DNA of 64,000 bases from the NCBI GenBank assembly GCA_003864495.1, contig ML133401.1, forward strand, positions 2,197,373-2,261,372, written 5' to 3'. Source of the DNA: Nemopilema nomurai (lineage: Eukaryota; Cnidaria; Scyphozoa; Rhizostomeae; Rhizostomatidae). The notes beneath the pieces were generated by a model. It made no database searches, was not told where the DNA came from, and worked only from the letters and a program-made list of their open reading frames with translations. Of this stretch, positions 1 through 12,351 are shown one piece after another. Position numbers and translations under genes: made by a program. Every line of letters begins with the position of its first letter. The first letter of the stretch is position 1.

Positions 1-1566
1 ACCCAGGCTTAAAATGGCTTGATTACTTTGTAGCAAATAACTTTTCATTTTTCACCTATCATTTTTCTTTCATCATTTTAACATTTTTCACTGATTAATT
101 CTCAATTCTTCTAAAGTTCTTGCTTGTGATTCTTCATTTAGCATTTCTGCATTGTTTTAATAATTTGTTTTTCAAAAGGATGGATTTACTTGGATTATTG
201 TTGTAAAGCAACTGTAAATTTAAACTTTTTCCTTTGAAATTTTTTAAGACGTACCCTGCTCTCATTGTTGATGGTAAACTAATGTGTCTTTTTTTGTTTA
301 ATGACACAAAAATGAGCTATTTACTTGTTCTGGGCAATTTCTGTTGGGGAAAACTGAAAGCCGACCTGCTCAAATTATTGAAATGATCTGTATACAATCT
401 ACTTGTTTTTTTCAGGCCTAAAAATAGAAATTAGGAACTTGTTGGAAGAAGCCGTAACACAGTTATACATCAATGATTCGAAAATATTCCCACACTGATG
501 GCTAGACAAGCTTTGTTTACAAAGAGTAGTTATTGTTCATTTTTATCATTCAATCTTCAGAGGGTCTTGAAATTTCAGTAAACCATGGTATATGGATTTT
601 GAACCCTGATATAAGAAATGTTTGAAATGTGTTGATAGGTTTTGGTCTGATCACAATACCTCCCATGTTTTTGTTTTGAAGCTTGTTTCCTATTTTTCAG
701 AGTTTATTTTCTTACCCTCTCATATGTGATCTCAACAAAGTGACAGAAACCTTCTTCTTTCTATAACACCTAGCGTAGCACCAATTATTAGATTTGTTGT
801 CCATAAGCTATTATACCATTTTCATAAGCTATATCAATCATATATTATTTCCTATGATTGATACTTCATCAAAGTCTTGTTATTAATATTTATAATACAC
901 TTTCCGTATGATACATTTTATGTTGTCTTTCCGTGCTGAGATTCAAGCTTGCAACTTGAACAAAAAAAGCCTCTAGAGGTGCTATATAATTTGAATTTGT
1001 AATAATGTGATATTAAGAAGTATACTTGGTTTGAAGAAGAACAAATGTTTAATCAAAATAATCTGATTTTAACAGCTTTTCTAAAGCTTTGATCAGAACA
1101 ACGCTGATTTAGTTAAAAATAAGCTAGTTTGATAATGACATTCAATAACGATTCAACTCAATGGACAATTTACACTTACGCCTTTAGCTACGAAACCGGG
1201 GGGCTTGGGGCTATAGCCCACCTCCCCCCCCCCCCACTTTTTTGCGAAGAAGATAATTCCAATATAGCCATAAAATATAGCAGATTTGAGCTACTTATTC
1301 AAGTTTAATTCATTAGCCATGCCACCCTCCCACTTTCAAGTACGTGGCGTGGACCAAGTTCATGCAGTTTGTTTATACTTTGTGTATGAGTAAAGAACTT
1401 ATATTAAATGTTGGAATTACAGCGGAGGAGTTGATAAAGATTTAAAATTGATGGTTGAAAGGGGGCAGTAGCTTGAAATTCAGAGAGGGGACATGTTCGT
1501 TCATGTTCGCAAAACCTCTGATGCAACGTGTAAACGAGGCCGGTGTTTTGAAGGTGTACCAACAAA
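1..1566. other. Upstream flank of the NIT2 gene, no gene seen
   Basis: AT-rich sequence with no convincing exon. A 12-base C run lies at 1224-1235 next to a short GC-rich patch (1190-1245) that resembles the C-rich part of the MITE found elsewhere in the window. The promoter and 5' UTR of NIT2 must lie at the right end of this stretch, but I see no TATA box or other core element that I can defend. Confidence 0.5.
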
Positions 1567-4500
1567 ATGGCAGCCAAGTCTCGATGTAAGCATCATTTTA
1601 TTTGGCATTACCTTTATAGCATGTAATATTGTCCATGTTATATTGAGATTGTTATACTGTTTATTCCAGTTAGCCTTTTTTAATTGCAACATTTTTGAAT
1701 TTGACAAAATACCAATAGCTACTTGCATAAAGAGAATCAAAAAGTATTTGAGTTTCGTGTGGAAAATGCTTGAAGATGAATTTAAGAAATGTAACTGTTG
1801 CCAAAAAGCTCCGAAGCACTCTACCGATAGCACTTAACTCAACATCACTTTGCTCACCAAACATCTTTTTGGAAATTCAAGTCTTCACCGGAAAACTGGA
1901 GCACTCACCCCAGTCTGCAGAGTATGACATGTGCACACAGGAAATATTTCTGTACAAAACCTATTGCACATCGGGCATGTTTTGGTGTGGCAACAGATGG
2001 GCGTGACTGGGTATGGTCCCATAGAAAATGTCAGTTGATAAAAACAAGTACAGTTGTGTATGAACAATTTGAGATATCAGGAATCTTACTTGACAAATAT
2101 ACAAATAAAAACTTGCGCTATCTTCAACAGTATACTTCAAAATGTATTTAAGTATCCTTGAAAAATAGCAGGGCTATGATTTTATATATTCACTCATTTT
2201 ATAATGCTAGATCTGGCACTGGTGAGATTGGCAGCTTCTTAAATCGTAAGACCGAGGGTACCAAAGGTTTTAAGTGACAGTCTGAGGGCTGGAGACAAAA
2301 TTATATTTCCAAACCAATTCCCAGACCTCAGCCTTTATTGAGTCTCCAATACTTTTAGAAAGAAGAGAGGGCAGGCAAAATTCTTTGCATTTTTACGGTG
2401 AAATGCAGATTTACAAATTTTAACCACACCAGGCTTTTTGCTCATGCACACCAAAAGTGCCAGACTCTGCAGACCAGGCACTCACCACATACTTTTCTGA
2501 TATTTATGTCATGACAACAACAATCTTGTTTGCCGCGATATCATCATATCTTCATTTAATAAGGAGAAGATCAAGTCTTTAAAAGCTGTTTTAAACAGAA
2601 TATCACTTATAGGTTGAACTTAAAGGTTGGGTAGGATACCATATACAATAAAAAAATACTGACTTGTGCTGAATACTTCTTGATTTAGCTCTCAATTTGA
2701 AATGAAGGCCACCTTCTATTGCTCCCTTCTTTGGAATTTATTTTTGAATGTTCTCAAACCAATTGAGATGTAGGTGTATTTACCTCATAAAGTTTATATG
2801 ATAGTCAATAGTATGTCATTTGTGATGACATAACACTGATATCATTTGATCTATGACAAACTCTGTTCCAGCCCTGCTACTCGCTCTTGTGCAACTGAAA
2901 GTGACATCAAATAAAGCTGAAAATCTAAAAAATGCACAGTTACTGATAGAAAAAGCAGCCAAACATGGTGCTCAGCTGATTTCATTGCCAGTAAGTATAT
3001 TTCTTCTTGACAATTACACATAATTTCTTGCTATCAGTTATGATGATTTGAGGTTCTAACTAATATTTTGTTTTACTTTGCCAGGTCCTTTTTAAAAACC
3101 TGTTTATTCTTGTAAGTTTGACAGTGTGTAAGAAATGGACTTGGAATAAGACTTGGTCAGTTACTTGCTGAAAAATATTTCTTAGTTCAAAAGTTTTTTC
3201 TAGAAACCATATTTCCCATGGCAGTTATCTTTCTGTTACAGTATTTTTTATAGCTGTGGCAAATTTGCAGTTGATATTTATATTGGTAGTCATATATTCA
3301 TTTTGGCAGTTGAGTGATTGGCAAGTCAGCCATTATTTATCATAGTTGAGTATCTCAGAATATAAGTAAAAAACCAGAAACATAATATTGCCTTAGGAGT
3401 GCTTCAACTCGCCATATGGTACACAATACTTTGCGGACTATGCTGAGCCAATACCAGGAGAGACATCCAAGACTCTATCAAAAATTGCCAAAGACCTTAA
3501 AATTCATCTGATTGGTGGGTCAATCCCAGAAACACGTGGTGATAAAATCTTCAATACAACAACAGTATTTGGGCCAGATGGTATCCTTATTGGTAAATAC
3601 AGTAAAGTAAGGGGCATTTTCGTCATTAAAGAAATTCCTGAATTAATTTTTGTAAACATCATTTGCTATTTTGGGAGCTGTTGCTGATGCATTTTCTGTT
3701 ATTACTTAAATTTGTTACATTGTTGTAACATCACAGGGTTGTCTTCCCCCCCTTCTCGAAAATTCCTCTCTCGAAAAAGCCCCCTCTCGAAAAGCCCCCC
3801 CCCTCGAATAAGCCCCCAACCTAGAACTACAATTTTCAATAAGACTCCCCTACCTCGAATAAGCCCCTCTCGATTTGTTGATTTTTGACACCTATGGTTG
3901 CCTTTGGCATTTTAGTGAATTAACACAAAAACTTATATTTTTGTTAATAATTTAATCAAATGTCACTTTATACTTAGGTTATTTTTTATATTATGAAAAA
4001 AAAAAAATTTCAAAAATTATCTTTTTATGTAGCATGTTTCAGGAAATTTTATAAGGCCCCCCCCTCGAATAAGCCCCCCTCGAATAAGCCCCCCTCGAAT
4101 AAGCCCCCATCCAAAAATATAAAAAATAAATAAGCCCCCAGGGGGCTAATTCGATGATTTACGGTATAGAATGTGTGAATTCAACTTCAATCATTATTTA
4201 GCTTTTTTATTGCCTCTTAGGGAAGCCCCATTTCTGATACCAAGCAAATTTTCATTCCTATTTAATTGCTTTTGCAATGTAAAAATGCAATCTTCTATAC
4301 ACTGCAAGTATATACAGCTCTGCCCACATAGCATTTTGAGACACTTTATGCCAGGCAGAAAATCAGTAAAGAAGTGTGTGTTTGATGGGTGGGATACTGT
4401 CATATAGACTGGTCTTCTTGATTTGGTAAGAATTTGTGGAAACAAGTATGCTGAGAGAATAGCATAAAGCCAGGGGCAGGGGCTACATTAGTTTGCCAGT

Positions 4501-7500
4501 CGCAGTTTTATTTTGCATGGTAGCTTTGATGATGATAATGGTCCAGAATTATCTCTTACTTTAAGATGCATTTGTTTGACATCAACGTACCAGGGAAAAT
4601 GGTTTTTAAGGAATCAGAAATTCTTTCACCAGGAAGTGATTTGGTGTCATTTCAAGTTGGTAAGTCTGCATTTTTTCGAATAAACTTCAGTGATATTGAA
4701 TATACTTCATGTATACTGATGTCTTTTGTTTGTTAGCTAGGCAATAGTTATCAACTGTTCATGTTATATAAAAAAGTTGGTGTACATGAGAAGAAAAACA
4801 CTTTTGCCACATTCTTAGACCGTTTCAAAGATCAAGGGTACACAAATTTATTGCGAATTTTGTTGTCTATTATGACTTACCAGCGTTCCATGTGCAAAAG
4901 CACAGAGCAATAGATGTGGATGAGACATTTCTAGCCTATCTTCTATGAACTCCATAGAAATGAGTTAAGTGCTTGCACACTCACCAGACAGACTATAAGA
5001 CATCAGACAATTATGGTCTGTATAATGAGTGTACAAGCATGAATCTCAGAGTAACAAAGAGCATGTCTCATTTCTAGCCTATCTTCTACTATAGCCTCAA
5101 ATTTGTATAATATAAAGTGGATTTTCTCCAAAGGGCCCCTAAAGGTTGGCCTTGGGATATGCTATGACATGCGATTTCCAGAACTGGCCCATTTGTATGA
5201 CCAACAAGGTAGCTATCATCTGTTGTTCCTTTTCATTAATGCTGTTACCATTCATTGCTGTTTTCTATAGTTTTCAATGGCAGAAGTGAAGATAAAAAAG
5301 TTTTCACAATAGCAATAAATAGCGGAAGCAGTTTGTGCATACTAAAAGTACTTTTTCGTCCGAGACTCCTCAGAGTGTGCAAACGTCGGAAACAACAAAA
5401 AACTGACAGAATAAATAGCCAGTTGCGGATCGAAACAACTAGAGGGTGATAAAAAGAGCGCATGATTGGTTATAATTGATCAATCAACGTTACTCAACAC
5501 CTAACTATAGAACAGTCCAAGGGAAAAGACGAACTCTTTCTGTCTACAAAGAATGGGAGTTTTATTGACTTTGTAACATCTCTCATTTTCCTTTTCGTAG
5601 TACCACTTTCTTTCTTGTTTTCATCTAGCATTTTAGTAACTTCTATACAGACTTAAATGCTCGCAACCAACTAATTTAAAGTCTTCGTAAAAGTTCGACT
5701 AATATCTTTTTACATACACCCTGTCATCATAATTCACTCAAAATGAAAGCTTGATTATGTCCTTATTACGGTAAAACTGAACTATTCCTCTTACATCATA
5801 GGTTATTATCGTTGATTATTCTTGCTAATTCTATGATCATTAATGTCGTAAAGCATTATTGATGTCTCTGTGTCTTAATTTGTTGAAAATTTTATTTATT
5901 CTAAAGTTTGCTTTCCAAAACCTAATTTTTCTCTTTTGTTTCCACTTTCTTTTAGACTCATTTCAGGAAACTTCTTCTTAAAACTTTTATATTTTTATGA
6001 AATTTAATTGTTGGGAAGTTTTCCTGCACTTTTAAAAAGATGTTTGATGTTACTGCAGTTAATTGCTGCTTTCGCTATCTTAAATGTCTGCTTCCTTGTA
6101 ATATTCTTTATGAAATCAATTCTAGGCTGTAACCTGTTAGTATACCCTGGTGCCTTCAACATGACTACAGGACCAGTCCATTGGCACTCCCTTATCACCG
6201 CCAGGTACTTCATTACAATGCATGTTTTCTCTACTGGGGAAAGCCCCAATTACCCTATGGGAACACCCATGTAAGGGAAACTATTGGACGTTAATAAAAA
6301 GGAAGATGAGGTCGATTTAGTTTTGATTAAGAGTAACAGTAAGAGTAACAAAACATTAAGGATTGTGAGAAAGCCCTTGCACTCTGAGGAGGAGCCTACT
6401 TTTATTTTGCTTGAGAATAATTTCTCATGCTTAAATTGTATTTATTTCCAGCAAATATGCTGATTCGATTTGGTGAATGCCGGAGCTGTGTCTAATTTCT
6501 TGGCACCCTAGTCGGTTGTTGTTGAAAAAGTGATCCAATCAATACGATTCTTTAGAATCCTAATCTCTGCTTGATAGTGTTCATTTTTCTGACAATTGCT
6601 TATTTTATCGTATCTATCTTATGGTTTTATAACTTGCAAAAACCCCCAGAGATTCCCCAATTGATCTTTCTGCAAACCAGATACTGCAAATTCCATTGCC
6701 CATGTTGCCTGGAGTTTATTATTGTAATTTAAAATTATTAAATTCATTTAAGAAGGGCCTATATTTATCACCCTTGTCTTTAATAAAATACTTGCGGCCT
6801 TCAAATTTGGCAGTAGAGATTATACCAGCTGAACGAGGAGATTTCGTGGCTTTTGTCAACTGCGTACTTTGCGGATAGTCAGATCAAAATTTGAATATTG
6901 AGTTGTTTTGATATGATGTACTTGGAAAAGGCGATTATCTCTTGCTAAACTTTCTTACACATGTTTATTTGATGTATTTTTATAATCCCACTAGCATCCT
7001 CTCGTGACAATAATTTTCAGCTGTTTCTTCTGAGATCTCTTTAACCAACTTGTGCGTATGGTAAGTTGTAATCAGATTTTAATCGAACAATTTTTTTATT
7101 TTTCAGGGCTCTTGACAACCAGGTATAACTCTTTGCTTTTTACTAGTTTGATAAATTTCCAATGTTTTGCTTTTTTGGCTCATCTCCAACTGCACCGATT
7201 CAACGAGCATGCGCAGACTGTTAATGAGTTCCACCATTTTCAGCTACTGCACTTGAAGTTCATTAGGGCAACTTTTAATGGACGAAATTGTCTCACCATC
7301 CTTTGTTGCATTATACATTTCAAGGTTATTTGAGCCGCAAAAGATTTCCCAACAGTCTTTCCTATGCATGGCATCTAGATACACGATACAGATACCCAAA
7401 GATAAGCTCATACTCAAACAACAAGTGCCTCCTTGCCTCGTAGCTCTACGTTGCTGCTTGCAGCCCTGCCAGAGATGAAGAAGCCACGTATGTTTCCTGG

Positions 7501-8106
7501 GGCCATAGCACAATCATGGATCCCTGGTAAGTCATTTCTGATTGCCTGCTTCCAACAGTTTTGTTGTGTTGGGGCCATATGCTTCTCTGTTCACCTCTGT
7601 CCTTGCTCTCTCTCTCTCTCTCCTTAGGAACCACCTCTCTAATTTATGTGAAGTGAGTTTAATACCCGTTTCTCATCCGGTCACTTGTAATGTCATCTGG
7701 CATTTCAGGCACTCGTTTTAGCAGTGGTACTCTTTGAAAACGCCTGACTCAACATCTATGTTCTAGTGCTTGCTTCATGCTCGAAAATTTGTAGAAAAAC
7801 ATGCCTTTTTATAAAGCTTTTGGACAGAAGTTTCTTATTCTATAAACATGGCATCTTGCCTCAAAGAAAATTTCAAAATAAATTTAGATATTTATTTATT
7901 CAATATAAAGTTAGATATTTATTCAATTTTAAACATTTTGTAAACAAGTGATTTATTTTCCAATTTAAGGGGGAAAGCCGTAGCTTCAACTGAAGAGAAG
8001 GAGGACATTATCTACGCAGAAATTGGTAAGAGTAAATTTTGAGTACTTCTTTCCCTTAACTGTAAGTGAAGTAAAGAAAGAAAGAAAGGAAGTAAAGAAA
8101 GAAATA

Positions 8107-8138
<32 letters not shown>

Positions 8139-8592
8139 CAGAAAGAGAGAAAGAAAGAAAGAAATGAAGGAACGAATAAATGAAGAAATAAAGAAAGGAA
8201 AAAGAAGAAAAGAAAGAAGAAAAGGAAAGAAGGAAAGAAAGAAAAAACAAACTAACAAATGGACGAAACGAAAAACAAGGAAGCGATAAAGAAAGAAGCA
8301 AGTAACAAAAAGGAATAAATAAAAAAAAGCGCAAGGAAGGAAGAAAGAGAGAAAAAAGAAAGAAGGAAGTAAGAAAGAAAGAGAGAAAAAGAGAAGAAGG
8401 AAGAAGGAGAGAAAGAAAGGAAGAAAGCCTAAAGAATTTACAAAGTATGTTTGTATTACTACTATATAAATGCAGGATTTTCATGTTTTTATTTCAGATG
8501 CTGACTACGTAGACACTATTCGCAATCAAATCCCAACTCATTTTCAGAAAAGGGAGGATATCTATCAAGTAAAAAATCTTCTCGAATCGTGA
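1567..8592 (+). CDS. NIT2: Omega-amidase NIT2 (nitrilase superfamily), 10 exons
   Basis: Hydrolyses alpha-ketoglutaramate and alpha-ketosuccinamate to the ketoacids plus ammonia, completing the glutamine/asparagine transaminase pathway; vertebrate NIT2 is mostly cytosolic. Exons: 1567-1585, 2872-2990, 3397-3606, 4566-4659, 5134-5208, 6126-6204, 7107-7122, 7444-7526, 7970-8025, 8498-8592. All introns are GT-AG and phases join without a stop to give 281 residues (human NIT2 has 276). The nitrilase triad is visible: Glu47 in [10 protein letters not shown], Lys116 in YSKMHLFD and Cys157 in [25 protein letters not shown] and [17 protein letters not shown] are typical of NIT2 rather than NIT1 or beta-ureidopropionase. 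The start ATG has a strong context (A at -3, G at +4), and the residue offset to human is a constant +4 at all three catalytic positions, which supports exon 1. Exon 7 is only 16 nt long. A possible AATAAA lies at 8738-8743. Product certain; exon 1 and exon 8 acceptors slightly less so. Confidence 0.93.
3745..4168. repeat. CCCCTCTCGAATAAG-type dispersed repeat in NIT2 intron 3
   Basis: Repeated C-rich blocks (CCCC(C)CTCGAATAAG, about 15 bp) occur at 3745-3870 and again at 4055-4145, flanking an AT-rich centre with a 10-base A run. The right end reads GATTTACGGTAT. A related C-rich repeat near 54297 begins with the reverse complement, ATACCGTAAA, so both look like copies of one dispersed element. 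No coding capacity. Confidence 0.6.
4921..5087. repeat. Small nested inverted/direct repeat in NIT2 intron 4
   Basis: Inverted arms GCTTGCACACTCA (4971-4983) and TGAGTGTACAAGC (5026-5038) differ at one pair. Outside them TGAGACAT (4921-4928) and ATGTCTCA (5063-5070) form a second inverted pair. A 17-bp direct repeat, TTTCTAGCCTATCTTCT, lies at 4928-4944 and 5071-5087. The nesting suggests a small foldback element or MITE remnant. Confidence 0.55.
5250..5500. repeat. Diverged dispersed repeat, copy 1 (NIT2 intron 5)
   Basis: Shares ordered blocks with 30770-30960 and more weakly with 55545-55695: a TTTTTCGTC core, then CTCAGAG, then AATAGCCAGTTGCG, then a GAGCGCATGATT-like block followed by a CAATCA motif. 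The conserved order with diverged spacers indicates old copies of one interspersed element. No open frame of note. Confidence 0.5.
8070..8428 (+). repeat. (GAAA)n-type polypurine microsatellite in the last NIT2 intron
   Basis: About 360 bases almost wholly of A and G on the + strand, built from GAAA, GGAA and AAAT variants with only scattered pyrimidines. It fills most of the intron 8026-8497 and ends about 70 bases before the acceptor of exon 10. The long frames read through it (Lys/Arg/Glu on +, Phe/Ser/Leu on -) are composition artefacts. Confidence 0.95.
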
Positions 8593-10498
8593 GCAGTCGT
8601 AATGTTGCAGTGTTATGAATAATTTTCGAATGTAAAATTTATGTAAAACGACTAAAGTTAGAAAGCTGATTTGAAGAGAAATCCAGAACTTCTTAGTAAC
8701 AGTTCAACTGAAGTTAATGCTAAGTTTCATTCACATCAATAAAAATTTTTCCAGAATTGTACAATCGTTGTGTTAGCAGGCAATGGTCACTACCTTTTGT
8801 GAATGTTTATGTTTCGATAATTGCGAAACTTCACTTTGTAATGAATCCAAGCTGATTCCATCATTTTTGTGCCAGTTAATTTCCTGCCATGTTTGTATCC
8901 ATGAAAACCTGGGTAGGTCGTTCACGGAAGAATTTGCTGCCAGTTTAGGTACCAGGAATTTGCAGAATGCTTTCCATGCAATGAAACAGCATTCAGATTG
9001 ATATAATCCAATTTTAAATTGATCAACTCATTGCCAGTTTTACGTTGGAACACATACACGCTGACCAAAGGTGATGAAGCTTATTTTATTGGCAAATTGG
9101 AAATATTTGATTTCGATTTCCTTTGCACAGTCTATTTCAGGTGCCAGTTTTAACTTTCCTATGGTACATGGTTTTGAAGAGAAACATTTATGAGCATATT
9201 CAGGCTCAGATAGAAACTCCATGCAATTTTATGGCCCCGAATTTCCCAACATCACGTCGTTTCCACATTGTATGCACTGCCTTTTTAAAAGAGCTCTAAA
9301 TAAAGAAAACCAGCGTACGCGTCCCTGATATCAGCTGATAGCAAGTCAGCCTCGGGGACGAGTTCATCCCGTGACGTCACGAGGCAATGGCGGTCGACGA
9401 TAAAGCCGCTTGGCCAAACCGCACTATTTTTGCTTAATTTGTTCATCAAGACTCTTTTATTTCAAAAGATAACTTCACGTCCACTATAAAAGGAATGAAA
9501 TGCTTTATTAGAGTGAATAAAATAATCATGTCATAGGTACATTTAAGCATATGCTAAGCTTATCTTCCAGCCTTTTTTTACTTTATGTGTGCTTTTTTTG
9601 TTCCATGGCTTTCAAAAAGCACATAACATAACATTGTGTGGTTAAAATCCAGGAAAAACACATTTCCTGCCTCCTGAGCTTGCTTTTAACAAATTTTGAA
9701 GTCCAACTAATTTGATTTCATTTGGGTTATCTCCTTCATCTGTGGTCGATGTGCATAATTTCTTGTCGCATTTGATGTTTCATCACCGCTTTAGAGATCA
9801 CCCTGAATCTCATCTCAGACCTCGTTGATCATATAATGCTAGAAAGAACTCCTAAATATTTTCTTATACGTAATAAAGAGCAGTTGAATATTTGCTTCCT
9901 CCAAATCCTGCGAACCTTTCTTAAATTGAACTTGAGCCTTATAAAGTGGCTAAAGATGCCTCTACAGGACCAAAATTTAGCAAAATATGTACCATACAGT
10001 TTGACAATTTTAATTGATTATTGACTGTTAAAATTTGGAAGGGGTAGAGATCATGCTAAAACTCTGTCGATAGACATAGGGGGAAGATTGCACATATTTT
10101 TCAGGTTGCATATCTCAATGATTGACTGTGAGAAATTTATTTCCTGAACACACATGTGCATCTTCTTTTTCTCGAGTAACTTTAGTAGGCCATTATAACA
10201 CACCAAAAATGACATTGCAGTGAGAGCTATCTACTGAATTAATGCAGATAAAAGACAAATTCTATTTGAAATATTAGAGATAAGTTAGTAAATAGAATAA
10301 AAACAAGAAAAATAAAATCAAGCTGTATCACACTTTGTTGTTTGTTTTCTTTTTATTTCACACTCTGTTTTACAAAAGCTATAGAAAGAATGGTACGAAA
10401 AATTTCTGAGAAAGTGTGGGTGCCTCAGCCCTCTCGAAGCGCCATCTCCTTGACTTGTAACTGATAAGAAATAAAATTTAGGCTAAGGTGAAAAACGA
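8593..10498. other. Intergenic region between NIT2 and the tRNA, no gene seen
   Basis: Beyond the NIT2 3' UTR only short, unconvincing frames occur. A CpG-rich patch at 9310-9420 contains the 10-bp palindrome GTGACGTCAC (9371-9380, a CRE-type site), followed by an ATG frame that closes after 16 codons. It could be a promoter for an unseen transcript, but nothing downstream supports a gene. Confidence 0.4.
8738..8743 (+). promoter_or_regulatory. Possible NIT2 polyadenylation signal AATAAA
   Basis: First canonical AATAAA downstream of the NIT2 stop codon, about 145 bases after it and followed by T-rich sequence. The hexamer is common by chance in AT-rich DNA, so this is only a plausible site. 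Confidence 0.4.
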
Positions 10499-10571
10499 AG
10501 GCACCGCCCGGATTTGAACCGGGGATCTCCTGTTTACTAGACAGGCGCTTTAACCGCTAAGCCACGGCGCC
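10499..10571 (-). tRNA. tRNA-Thr (anticodon AGT)
   Basis: A 73-nt cloverleaf on the - strand: acceptor GGCGCCG pairs with CGGTGCC (one G-T pair), D stem GCTT/AAGC, anticodon stem CCTGT/ACAGG around the 7-base loop CTAGTAA (anticodon AGT, reads ACU), T stem CCCGG/CCGGG around TTCAAAT, discriminator T. The internal promoters are present (A box starting TGGCTTAGC, B box GGTTCAAATCC). CCA is not encoded, as in eukaryotes. No intron. It stands alone between NIT2 and the transposon region. Confidence 0.97.
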
Positions 10572-11122
10572 AATGGAAGAAAGGGCGAATAGCTTCAAGC
10601 AATGGATAAACTAAAGTCAAACTATCCTCGTCGTGCTGTACGAATTTCCTGGAAAATGAATCGTTTCGAAATTTTTGAACTTTGAAAGCCAACTTATAGA
10701 GATCTCTCCACTCTGCAACCAATGAATGAATAATTTCATCATAATCAGTTAACATGGAAAGTACTTCACACGATCTATACAAGCGATTATTTTAACATTA
10801 GTTTCTATATTGGCGAAGGTGTTCTTCCAGAAACCTGTTATTTTGTTCGGCCTTACAGCTGTAACAAGGATCATGCAGTTCTCTAAATGTATGAAAACAG
10901 AAAATATTTTAAACTCCAGCTGCTAGGCCTTTGTCTATAAATGTCACCGAAAAACATATGTTTACTTTCACAAACTAACCATAGCGCAAAAACTGCAAAA
11001 AGTAATTATTTATTTCGCAATGTAGAGATGGCTATTTGGTCGATTATTTTCCCTATAGACTGCCCAAAGTTTTAATAAGAAAGGACTTACTGAGAAAGTT
11101 GTTGATGTAGCTCCTACAGTGA

Positions 11123-11371
11123 AAACACGCTTTTTAAGGAACCTACTTCAAGGCCTAGTTCCAAAAGTTCCTCAAATTCGTAGACTTCAAATCTACAGAT
11201 TTTAGTTTTAAAAGTTCCTTAAGTTCTCACTTTCGGTGTTTTGACTACAATAAACCTTAACACTAAATAGAGAGAGAGGGACGAGACAGCATATGCGGAA
11301 ACTACTCAACGAAACACTTGACAAACGAATTACAAACAATCTATGCGAGTATTGGCTGCAAATGAATGGAA
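11123..11371. repeat. Dispersed repeat E, copy 1
   Basis: Near-identical in order and sequence to 55184-55428 in the same orientation, with a few substitutions and small indels. Shared landmarks include AGGCCTAGTTCCAAAAG, TCTCACTTTCGGTGTTTTG, GAGACAGCATATGCGG and TATTGGCTGCAAATGAATGG. The two copies lie 44 kb apart, so this is an interspersed element rather than a local duplication. No coding frame. Confidence 0.85.
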
Positions 11372-12351
11372 CCGGCTTTTTAGTTTTTGATGCTCATATC
11401 GCTTTAAATATTCCAGAAAATGCTTCCAGTTCGAGAATCAAGATTTGATTAAATAATAGTCTTTGTTTTTCTGCAGCTTTCGCAATGAAGCAATGTTTCT
11501 GAGTTCCAGCAAGCCTCGTTTTGGAAATTCGCAGTGAAAAGGTTGGCACGGTGTTTCGATGGATCATCATGGGCACCAGATGTTACACTTGAGTTCGATC
11601 GACAAATTGGTATGCCATAAAATTTTATCACTTGCGACCTTCATCGGCAGGAACATCTCCAGCTAGGCACACAATGGCTAGTTTTCGTCTCTATTAACTA
11701 CTCAACTTTCCCAATTGCTTGTCCCTTCCAAACAATACTACTTTTCTAAACTAGAATTATCAAGTTATACCAATCTTAATAAAATCGATGGTGTAATCAG
11801 CGAAGCTTCTAGTAAAATCCGATGATAAGAATAGATGTCCAATTGAAAGAGTCGTACTGTGGGTTGCAGCATCTGATGCAATGTTCGGCATCCAAAACGA
11901 ACTTTGACCCAAAAAAATGTCATGAACTTTGACCCTAATTATACAACAACTGTCTAAAGAGTACTGACGCAACATGAAAAGTGCTTGATAGACGTAAAGG
12001 CTAGATTTCGGCATGTCGGTGTGCTCCAAATGATTCTTCACTGTTGCCCTTTCTAACCTTACATATTGGCATTAATCAAAAAGCATATACTATTAATAGA
12101 GCAAAATAGCTAGTCGCTGTTTTGAGCTATTTACTTTCGTCGCTATTTGTCACTCGTACGTATAAGGTGACAACTGCCTATATTCCCAAAACACTGTAAT
12201 GACTTTGGTAGGCATTACCTCTTTTGGCTTGCTCTATATAACCTTAGGCCAGAATTCCACAGACAGTATTCGTTTCTGACTAGATTCATAAAAGCAATCA
12301 GCATCAAACTTGATGATGTTTGTATCTTCTTTAGAAAGTTAACCCTTGCTC
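11372..12351. other. Intergenic stretch, nothing recognised
   Basis: Several frames of 60-90 codons occur on the - strand, but none has a recognisable motif, splice context or conserved pattern. I see no RNA gene here. Confidence 0.4.

Noticed and set aside
7986..8484. Phe/Ser-rich and Lys/Glu-rich ORFs of 88-142 codons
   Set aside because: They lie in the polypurine microsatellite of the last NIT2 intron and reflect its composition only.
10537..10782. 81-codon - strand ORF
   Set aside because: Its end overlaps the tRNA-Thr gene and the rest shows no recognisable feature.
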